A DNA stretch of 25,375 nucleotides from Villigracilis sp900696595 (lineage in GTDB: Bacteria; Chloroflexota; Anaerolineae; Anaerolineales; Villigracilaceae), in NCBI GenBank assembly GCA_030263615.1, contig SZPH01000044.1, positions 1 through 25,375 of the forward strand, in the 5' to 3' direction. A program made the position numbers and the translations under genes. The notes under the pieces were generated by a model. The model ran no database searches. It was not told where the DNA came from and saw nothing but the letters and a program-made list of their open reading frames with translations. Shown piece after piece: positions 13,967 to 21,100 of the stretch. The first letter of the stretch is position 1, and each line of letters opens with the position of its first letter.

Positions 13967-15010
13967 ATGCAAAGGAAAACCAAAGGCGTGGTGCAACTGG
14001 AATGGGTCTGCCCGAATTGCAATGGGCGCAACCCGGGACCCGTGAAGACGTGCGGGAATTGCGGCGCGCCCCAGCCGGAGAACGTGCAATTCCAGCGCGC
14101 GGCGGATGAAAAATTGATCACCGATGAGAAGGTCGTGCAGGCGGCAAAGGCGGGCGCGGACATCCACTGCGGATTTTGCGGCACGCGCAACCCGGCGGCT
14201 GCGGAGACTTGTTCGCAATGCGGCGGGGATTTGAAGGAAGGAAAGGCGCGCCAGGCAGGACAGGTAATGCAAGCCGCTCCACCCGCGCCGAAAGTAATTC
14301 AATGCGCAAATTGCGGGACGGATAACCCCGGCGCGGCGAAGACCTGCTCCAACTGCGGCGCGCCGATCAAAGCCCCCGCGCCTCAAACGCCTAAACCCGC
14401 GGCGACTCCTGCCGCCCAGCCCAAGCCGAAGAAATTCAACTGGCTGATCGCCGGCGGAATCGGCGTTTTCCTCTTGTTGTGTTGCGGCGCGATCCTGTTC
14501 ATGTTCGCGCTTCCGTCGCGTTCGGTCGAGGGGACGGTGTCGGATGTGTATTGGAAAACCTCCGTCCCGGTACAGGAAGTGCGCGCGGTTAATTACTCGA
14601 ACGAGCGCGGAAGCCCGCCTTCGGATGCGTACAATGTTTCGTGCCGCACAGAGAGCGAAGAAGTCTGCGAGCAAAAGACGGTGGATCAGGGCAACGGTTA
14701 TGCGGAGGTCGTGGAAGAGTGCCATACCGTGACCGAGCAGTATTGCAGTTACACCGTGGACGAATGGACGACGCTTCAGACCTATGACCTGGAAGGTTAT
14801 GACCTTTATCCCGAATATGCCCAGCCGAACGTTTCCAGCGGACAGCGCATCGGCGACAGTTCCGAATCGTTTCAGGTAACCTTCAGCACAAGCGACGGGG
14901 AGATGAGTTATTCGCCCGATTCGCTCAGCGAGTTTCAGCAGTTCCAGCCGGGCAGCGCGTGGACGTTGAATTTGAATATGTTCGGCGGGATTGTGGGCGT
15001 GGAGAGGTGA
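13967..15010 (+). CDS. Triple zinc-ribbon membrane protein of unknown function
   Basis: The 347-residue protein begins with three short CxxC...CxxC ribbons: CPNC/CGNC (residues 15-33), CGFC/CSQC (69-86) and CANC/CSNC (113-131), each with an RNP or DNPGAAKTC-like loop typical of zinc-ribbon and RanBP2-type modules. A Pro/Ala/Lys linker leads to one membrane helix (NWLIAGGIGVFLLLCCGAIL, about 153-172). The remaining 170 residues are predicted extracytoplasmic and contain paired cysteines (CRTESEEVC, CHTVTEQYC) that could form disulfides; no known enzyme motif is seen. The ATG at 13967 follows AAGGAG (13955-13960) with 6-nt spacing. Such ribbon-helix-sensor proteins are frequent in Chloroflexota but lack an assigned role. 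A heptamer array starts 9 nt after the stop. Confidence 0.85.
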   Translation: MQRKTKGVVQLEWVCPNCNGRNPGPVKTCGNCGAPQPENVQFQRAADEKLITDEKVVQAAKAGADIHCGFCGTRNPAAAETCSQCGGDLKEGKARQAGQVMQAAPPAPKVIQCANCGTDNPGAAKTCSNCGAPIKAPAPQTPKPAATPAAQPKPKKFNWLIAGGIGVFLLLCCGAILFMFALPSRSVEGTVSDVYWKTSVPVQEVRAVNYSNERGSPPSDAYNVSCRTESEEVCEQKTVDQGNGYAEVVEECHTVTEQYCSYTVDEWTTLQTYDLEGYDLYPEYAQPNVSSGQRIGDSSESFQVTFSTSDGEMSYSPDSLSEFQQFQPGSAWTLNLNMFGGIVGVER

Positions 15011-15018
15011 AGGGGGGA

Positions 15019-15130
15019 GTTGCAGGTTGCAGGTTGCAGGTTACAGGTTACAGGTTGCAGGTTACAGGTTGCAGGTTACAGGTTGCAGGTTACAGGTTGC
15101 AGGTTGCAGGTTACAGGTTGCAGGTTGCAG
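15019..15130. repeat. Heptamer tandem array, 16 units of GTTRCAG
   Basis: Sixteen uninterrupted 7-bp units fill 112 bp. Each is GTTGCAG (G) or GTTACAG (A), in the order G G G A A G A G A G A G G A G G. A degenerate seventeenth unit follows. The array lies between the stop of the zinc-ribbon membrane protein and a terminator. The period is not compatible with CRISPR. Confidence 0.97.
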
Positions 15131-15141
15131 GTTGTGAGAGG

Positions 15142-15164
15142 CTCCCGTTGATTCGGGAGTTTTT
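15142..15164 (+). terminator. Short Rho-independent terminator after the zinc-ribbon membrane protein
   Basis: CTCCCG (15142-15147) and CGGGAG (15154-15159) form a 6-bp stem around TTGATT, followed by TTTTT. The T-tract ends only four bases before the -10 box of the next gene. Confidence 0.7.
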
Positions 15165-15167
15165 CTT

Positions 15168-15173
15168 TATAAT
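15168..15173 (+). promoter_or_regulatory. -10 hexamer TATAAT, likely leaderless promoter of the flavoprotein gene
   Basis: A perfect TATAAT is followed by exactly 6 nt and then the ATG at 15180, with no ribosome binding site. The upstream terminator stem occupies the expected -35 position. Confidence 0.45.
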
Positions 15174-15179
15174 GACGGC

Positions 15180-16382
15180 ATGAATAAAAAAGTTGCAATC
15201 GTCGGCGGCGGACCGGCGGGGTTGATGGCGGCGGAGGTTCTGTCTCTACAAGGGTTTTGCGCGGATGTCTATGATTCCCAGCCTTCGTTGGGAAGAAAAT
15301 TTTTAATGGCGGGCAGGGGCGGCTTGAACCTCACTCATTCCGAACCGTTCGAGAGATTCATTTCGCGCTACGGCAATAAAATCGTTGAAAAGTGGTTGAG
15401 GGATTTTTCCCCCGACGACCTGCGCGAATGGGCGCGCGGGCTTGGCGTCGAGACATTCGTCGGATCATCGGGGCGGGTCTTCCCGGTGGGGATGAAGACG
15501 AGTCCGCTGTTGAGGGCGTGGATAAAAAGACTCCGCGCCTCCGGCGTGACCTTTTGCCTGCGCCACAAACTGACGGCGATTCTCCCCGACGGGTCTTTGC
15601 GCTTCGCGTCGCCCGACGGCGATGCGACTGTCACAGCCGATGCGGTCATCCTCGCGCTTGGCGGCGGCAGTTGGCGCAGACTCGGCTCGGATGGGGCGTG
15701 GGTCGAATGGCTGGGTCAGGCTGGGGTTAAGGTCGAACCGTTGAAACCGTCCAATTGCGGATTCGATGTGGGGTGGAGTCCGGTTTTTATGGAAAAGTTC
15801 GACGGGCATCCGGTCAAGTCTGTGGTTTTATCTTTCGGCGGGTTTCGCCAGCGGGGCGAATTCATCATCACAAAAGACGGCGTGGAGGGGGGCTTGATCT
15901 ATGCGGCGTCGGCGTTGTTGCGCGATGAAATCGAATCGAATGGAAAGGCTGTGATGGTTCTCGATCTTGCGCCGGATAAAACTGAAGAACAACTGGCGGA
16001 AAAATTGTCGAAGCCGCGCGGCTCGCGGACGATGGCGAGTCACCTGGAAAAGACGATTGGGATTAAAGGCGTAAAGATGGGGCTGTTGCGCGAGTTCGCG
16101 CCGGGGGATGAGTTCAACGAAGCGCGGCTTGCTTTTTATGTCAAGAATTTGTCCGTGCCGTTGATCGCGCCGCGCCCGCTGGATGAGGCGATCAGTTCGG
16201 CGGGCGGCGTGAGTTTCGATGCGCTGGACGAAAATTTGATGTTGAAAGACCTCCCCGGCGTTTTCTGCGCGGGCGAAATGCTCGATTGGGAAGCGCCGAC
16301 GGGAGGTTATCTGCTCACGGCTTGTTTTGCGAGTGGAAGATGGGTTGGGAAAGGGGCGATGAAATGGTTGCAAAAAAAGTGA
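15180..16382 (+). CDS. FAD-dependent oxidoreductase, HI0933/YhiN-like family
   Basis: This 400-residue flavoprotein has an N-terminal dinucleotide-binding motif VAIVGGGPAGLMAAEVL (residues 5-21) for the FAD ADP-moiety, followed by GRKFLMAGRGGLNLTHSE (39-56), the signature of the HI0933-like/BaiN group and especially of the branch known as flavoprotein TIGR03862. The second FAD segment AVILALGGGSWRRLGSDG (from about 158) and the C-terminal GVFCAGEMLDWEAPTGGYLL (360-379) complete the fold. The length matches the family. The physiological substrate of this branch is not established; relatives in gut bacteria reduce bile acid intermediates, but that should not be transferred here. The stop codon lies inside the left arm of a hairpin repeat (16376-16410). 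Confidence 0.88.
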   Translation: MNKKVAIVGGGPAGLMAAEVLSLQGFCADVYDSQPSLGRKFLMAGRGGLNLTHSEPFERFISRYGNKIVEKWLRDFSPDDLREWARGLGVETFVGSSGRVFPVGMKTSPLLRAWIKRLRASGVTFCLRHKLTAILPDGSLRFASPDGDATVTADAVILALGGGSWRRLGSDGAWVEWLGQAGVKVEPLKPSNCGFDVGWSPVFMEKFDGHPVKSVVLSFGGFRQRGEFIITKDGVEGGLIYAASALLRDEIESNGKAVMVLDLAPDKTEEQLAEKLSKPRGSRTMASHLEKTIGIKGVKMGLLREFAPGDEFNEARLAFYVKNLSVPLIAPRPLDEAISSAGGVSFDALDENLMLKDLPGVFCAGEMLDWEAPTGGYLLTACFASGRWVGKGAMKWLQKK

Positions 16383-16410
16383 CAGTCGCCTTCAAGGTGA
16401 CTGTCACTTT
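16376..16410. repeat. 35-nt hairpin repeat, copy B
   Basis: AAAGTGACAGTCGCCTT (16376-16392) and AAGGTGACTGTCACTTT (16394-16410) pair over 17 bp with one G-T wobble and a single-base loop. It overlaps the stop codon of the flavoprotein gene and resembles the hairpin at 12798-12830. It could also stabilise or terminate the flavoprotein mRNA. Confidence 0.75.
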
Positions 16411-16430
16411 ATGGTATTGCTCCTGGAAAC

Positions 16431-16525
16431 CTACGCCACTCGCGAAGATTTTGCGCAGTACGACAAACTTCAGTTTGTGCCGCGCAAAAATACAAACTGA
16501 AGTTTGCGGTACGCGCCGCGCTATG
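16431..16525. repeat. 95-bp compound palindromic repeat, copy B
   Basis: This is the gap-free partner of 12691-12785. Its internal palindromes are ACAAACT-TC-AGTTTGT (16463-16478), which has gained paired changes at its ends, and ACAAACT-GA-AGTTTGC (16492-16507) followed by GGTACG. It ends 4 nt before the stop codon of the convergent ammonia-lyase gene. Confidence 0.8.
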
Positions 16526-16529
16526 ATAT

Positions 16530-18053
16530 CTATCCCAACTTCCCCGCAACCTTCTCGACTTCCATCAATATCTCCCCTCGTTTTACCAATGCCTTCATCG
16601 CATTGTGATCGTTATACAGCGGACGATCCACATGCAGATGCTCCACGTATTTGCGAATCACTTCGCGCGCCTTGTTCGTCCCCCTGCCGGGCGTGAACTC
16701 GCGGAAGTCCAGCGCCTGCGCCGCCGCCATGAATTCGATTCCCAGCACGCCGTAGGCGTTATCGAGAATCTGCCCGTTCTTCAAGGCGGTGTTCATGCCC
16801 ATCGAGACGAAGTCCTCCTGGTCTGCGGCGGCGGGGATGGATTGGATCGAAGCCGGGGCGGAGAGAATCCTCTGCTCCACGATCAAATGATCGGCGGTGT
16901 ATTGGGAAAGCATCAGCCCGGAGTAAAACCCCGGTTCATGGGCGAGGAAGTCCGGCAGTCCCTGAGAAAGAGCCGGGTTCGTCAGGCGGTTCAACCTGCG
17001 CTCGGAGAGGACGCTGACCATTGTGATCGCCGCCCCCGCCATATCCATTGGCAGCGCCACCGGCGACCCCTGGAAGTTTGCGCCGGTCAGGGTCAGTTTA
17101 TCTTCGGGGATGAAGATGGGGTTGTCGCACACGCCGTTCAGTTCGATCTCGACCTGCGACCGCGCATACGCGACCGCGTCGCGCGCCGCGCCGATGACTT
17201 GCGGAGTCGAACGCATTGAGTAGGCGTCCTGCACTTTCGTTTTCATTTTGCCGGTCGTCAGGTCCGAACCTGCGATGACCTTCATGATATTCTGCGCCGA
17301 GACGACTGCGCCCTTGAAGCCGCGCAGTTCATGCAGTTTTGTATTGTACGGTTTCATATTGCCGAGCAGGGCTTCGATCGTCATCGCGGCCGCGATCTCC
17401 GCCTGCCTGAGCCAGCGCTCCATGTCGTAAATATGCAGCGCGGACATGGCGGTCAATAAATTTGATCCATTGATCGCCGCGAGTCCATCTCTTGCTTGAA
17501 GACCCGGAATTGGAATCCCCGCCCGTTTCATCGCCTCCGCGCCGGGGAGCCGCTCGCCGTTGAAGAAGGCTTCTCCCTCGCCCATGAGCAGCAACGCCGC
17601 TTGCGCCATGGGGGCGAGGTCGCCGCTCGCGCCGACCGACCCCTTCTGACAAACAACTGGTGTGACGCCCTTATTCAGCATCTCCACCAGTGTCAATGTG
17701 ATCTCGGGCCTGCAACCGGAATTGCCATGCGCGTGGACGTTGATGCGTCCGGCCAGCGCCGCGCGGACGTGTTCGACGGGCGCGGGGTCGCCGATTCCCG
17801 CCGCGTGGTTGTAGATCAGATACTTCTGAAATTCCTTCACCTGGTCGTCGTTGAGAATTTTTTCCGAAAACTCGCCAATGCCGGTGTTTGTGCCGTACAT
17901 GATCTCCTTTGCGGCGAGTTTCTCCTCCAGCATGACGCGGCAGGTTTTAACGCGCTCCAACGCTTCGGGGGCGAGCGTCACTTTTTCGTTATCGCGCGCG
18001 ATTGCGACGATTTTTTCAATCGTAAGGGACGATCCGTTCAGGGTAATGGTCAT
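16530..18053 (-). CDS. hutH: MIO-type aromatic amino acid/histidine ammonia-lyase
   Basis: The 507-residue enzyme should eliminate ammonia from histidine (giving urocanate) or a related aromatic amino acid. The self-forming MIO cofactor triad Ala142-Ser143-Gly144 lies in GSVGASGDLAPM, and other signatures are YGTNTGIGEF (residues 53-62, catalytic Tyr53), YNHAAGIGDP (81-90, His in the substrate-selecting position seen in histidine and tyrosine lyases), NGSNLL, DNPIF and QYTADHLIVEQ. The conserved C-terminal QEDHVSM of histidine lyases reads QEDFVSMG here. Length matches bacterial HutH. No other histidine-utilisation gene is nearby, so histidine specificity is likely but not certain; tyrosine or phenylalanine lyase is the alternative. 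The start follows AAGGAG with 9-nt spacing, and it is divergent from the large sensor gene. Confidence 0.85.
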   Translation of the reverse strand: MTITLNGSSLTIEKIVAIARDNEKVTLAPEALERVKTCRVMLEEKLAAKEIMYGTNTGIGEFSEKILNDDQVKEFQKYLIYNHAAGIGDPAPVEHVRAALAGRINVHAHGNSGCRPEITLTLVEMLNKGVTPVVCQKGSVGASGDLAPMAQAALLLMGEGEAFFNGERLPGAEAMKRAGIPIPGLQARDGLAAINGSNLLTAMSALHIYDMERWLRQAEIAAAMTIEALLGNMKPYNTKLHELRGFKGAVVSAQNIMKVIAGSDLTTGKMKTKVQDAYSMRSTPQVIGAARDAVAYARSQVEIELNGVCDNPIFIPEDKLTLTGANFQGSPVALPMDMAGAAITMVSVLSERRLNRLTNPALSQGLPDFLAHEPGFYSGLMLSQYTADHLIVEQRILSAPASIQSIPAAADQEDFVSMGMNTALKNGQILDNAYGVLGIEFMAAAQALDFREFTPGRGTNKAREVIRKYVEHLHVDRPLYNDHNAMKALVKRGEILMEVEKVAGKLG

Positions 18054-18084
18054 TGGGGAATGCTCCTTGAAATAATTTAATCAG

Positions 18085-18113
18085 ATTGTAACCCTGTTTG
18101 AAACAGCCGTCAT
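18085..18113 (-). promoter_or_regulatory. Candidate promoter of the ammonia-lyase gene
   Basis: On the minus strand, ATGACG (18108-18113) and TACAAT (18085-18090) are separated by 17 nt. The leader would be about 25 nt and includes the AAGGAG ribosome site. Confidence 0.45.
18094..18106. promoter_or_regulatory. Palindrome CTGTTTGAAACAG between divergent genes, candidate operator
   Basis: This perfect 6+1+6 inverted repeat lies inside the spacer of the ammonia-lyase promoter and about 10 nt upstream of the -10 box of the sensor gene, so a bound regulator could affect both. No regulator is known for it. Confidence 0.4.
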
Positions 18114-18115
18114 GC

Positions 18116-18121
18116 TATACT
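18116..18121 (+). promoter_or_regulatory. -10-like hexamer TATACT of the sensor gene
   Basis: TATACT matches five of six consensus bases and lies 46 nt before the ATG at 18168. No convincing -35 is found at 16-18 nt. Confidence 0.35.
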
Positions 18122-18167
18122 GCTTTTATCCCCGGTATGAGACGAGGATTTTACAGGAGCAGCCGTC

Positions 18168-21100
18168 ATGAAAACAAAATCACAGGCTGAGGTCGTTGAA
18201 AATAAGCGGAGGAAGAAAAAAAAGCGCGCCGATGAATCGGGGAAAAGCGCGAAGCCCAAAGCCGGACGTCGCGCCGAAGAGCAATCCGCCCATGAATTGC
18301 TCGAGGCGGAAAATGTTCGCTTGCGCGAAGCCCTGAAGTTGAAGGAACGGGAACTTAGGCTTATGCAAGCGTCTGCCCGCGCATCCGGGCAGACGCCTCC
18401 CGGCTCGGAGGGGAATGTCGCCCGTCAGGCGGAGGAGGCGTTGCGCGAGAGCGAAGCGCTCTATCGCATACTCACCGAAGTTTCCCGCGACATGATCTCG
18501 CTGGTATCCGCCGAAGGAAAAATCCTTTACGTCAACATATTTGCCGCGCGGCAATTCGGCCTGACTCCTCCCGACCTGATCGGCAAAACCATCTCAGAAT
18601 ACTTTCCGCCCCAAATTGCCGCCCGCGAGTTGGAGAATATACGCAAGGCGCTGAATGCCGCCGAACCGCTCTACGTGGAGGCGCCTGTTCGGTTTGGAGA
18701 AAATTCGGTATGGCTCGGCGCCTGGATCTCGCCGATTATGGGGGAAGGCGGCGCGGCGGACAGGGCGTTAATCGTTTCGCGCGACATCACCGAACGCAAA
18801 CAGGCGGAGGAGGAGGCGCGTTTGAGTCGCCGCCGCCTGATTGATCTTATCAATTCGGTCATGGATGCCGTGATCAGCATAAACAGCGGGCAAACGATCA
18901 CACTCTTCAACCCCGCCGCTGAAAAAATGTTCGGCTATAAAGCGGAAGAGATGCTGGGGCAGCCGCACGCCATCCTCCTGCCGGAGCGGTATCGTTCCGC
19001 GCACGCCTTGCACGTGGATCGTTTTGCCAGGACTGGAATCACCAGCCGCGCCATGACCGGGTCCGCCGAGATCACAGGCTTAAGGAAGAACGGCGAGGAA
19101 TTTCCGTTGGACGCGTCCATCTCGCAGGTGGAGGTTGAGGGGCAAAAGTATTTAACCGTCATTCTGCGCGACATCACCGGGCGCAAACAGGCGGAGGAAA
19201 ACCTGCGGCGCCAGAACCTGCGCCTGAAGACCCTGCGCGAAATCGATTCCGCCATCCTCGCGGCGGATTCGGTGGAGAGCATCGTCGGCGCGGCGTTGGG
19301 TCACATCCGCGAATTGATCGAATGTCAGCGCGCCTCGCTGGCGCTGATTGATTGGGAAACAAAAGAGGGGTTGATCTTCGACGTGCGACAAACCGGAAAA
19401 ATAGCGTTGCCCAAGGGATCGCGCGTGCCGATGGCGTTGTTCCAGGATATAAACGAAACCCTTTCCAGGGAGCAGCCGGTTCTGATTGACGACTTGACCG
19501 CGCTTCCCAACCCGCAGCCCCTGTTCCAAGCCGCCGTCAAGGAAGGCGCGCGCTCGGTCTGCGTCCTGCCTCTTATTTCACAGGGCGGTTTGATCGGGAC
19601 GTTCAACATGTCCTCCGAAATTCCCGGCTTCTTCGACGAGGAAAAGGTGAACCTGGGCCGCGAAGTCGCCAACCAGGTGGCGATTGCCATCACCCAAAAC
19701 CATCTGATCCAGGGGATTCGCGCAAGCGAAGAACGCTACCGCACGCTCTTCACGGGCATGTTGGACGGCGTGTACCGCAGCACGCACGACGGCAAATTCG
19801 TGGACGTGAACCCCGCCATGGTCAGGATGTTCGGCTACGATTCGCCGGAGGAAATGCTGGCGCTGGATATCAAAAAGGATATGTATTTCGCGCCGGAGGA
19901 ACGCGTAAGCCTGTTTCTCGATACCGGGCAGGAAAAGGTGGACGAGTTCCGCATGAAGCGCAGGGACGGCTCTGAAATCTGGGTCGAGGATCATGGACGT
20001 TACATCCACGACGGACAGGGAAACGTCCTCTATCACGAGGGCATCCTGCGCGACATCACCGAGCGCAAACAGGCGGAAAAAGCATTGAGGGACAGCGAAT
20101 CGCGTTACCGCCTGTTGTTCGATAACGCGCCTCTCGGAATCCTTCTGGTGGAATCGGACGGAACGATTCTCGAGGTCAACCCGACCGCGTTGAGCATCCT
20201 CGGCTCTTCCTCCGCCGAAGCGACGCGCGCGATCAACATGCTTTCCTTCCCGCCGCTGATCGAAGCCGGCATCGCCGCCGATTTCGAAAAATGCGCCCGC
20301 CAGGGCGCGCTCGTGGACGGCGAATACCAGTACACCACCAAGTGGGGCAAATCCATTCATGCGCTGGCGCGTTTTATGCCGATCATGGGCGAGGACGACT
20401 CCACGTCGCTGGTGCAGGTCGTTTTGGACGACGCCACCGAACGCAAGCAGGCGGAGGAGAACCTTCGCGTCGCGGAAGCACGTTACCGCACTCTGGTCGA
20501 ACAGCTTCCGCTGGTGGTGTATATCAACCCCGCGAACGACGCGACCTACACAGTATATGTCAGCCCGCAGATCGAATCTTTCCTCGGCTACACCCGCGAA
20601 GAATGGCTGGCAGACCCGCAGTTTTGGAGCAAAGCCTTGCATCCCGACGACCGCTCCCGGGTGATGGCGAAGGTGAGGCGCATGACGCGGAACGGCGAGG
20701 ACTATTCGGCGGATTACCGCATGATCGCGCGCGACGGTTCCGTGATCTGGGTCCGCGACCAGGCTGTTTTGTTGCGCGATTCGAAGAACGAGCCGCAATT
20801 GTGGCAGGGATTCATGCTCGACATCACCGAACGCAAACAGGCGGAGGAGGCGCTGCGCGAAGCGGAAGCCAAATACCGCAACCTGGTGGAACGCCTGCCT
20901 GTGACGGTGTACACCTCGGAATTGGGCGCGAACGGAAGATGGTTCTACGTCAGCCCGCAGATCGAATCCCTGCTCGGTTTCACGCCCGAAGAGTGGCTGG
21001 CAGACCCAGGATTGTGGTTCAGGCAGATTCACCCTGAAGACCGCGACCGTCAGCAGGCGTTGGAGGAACAAGCCTGGGCGCGCGGCGAACCGTTCGACGC

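Noticed and set aside
15019..15130. CRISPR-like array
   Set aside because: Units are 7 bp and contiguous with no spacers; no cas genes are nearby.
14959..15183. 74-codon frame with repeating LQVTGYR-like heptapeptides
   Set aside because: The peptide repeat is a trivial result of translating a 7-bp tandem array; it has no ribosome site and overlaps a terminator and promoter.
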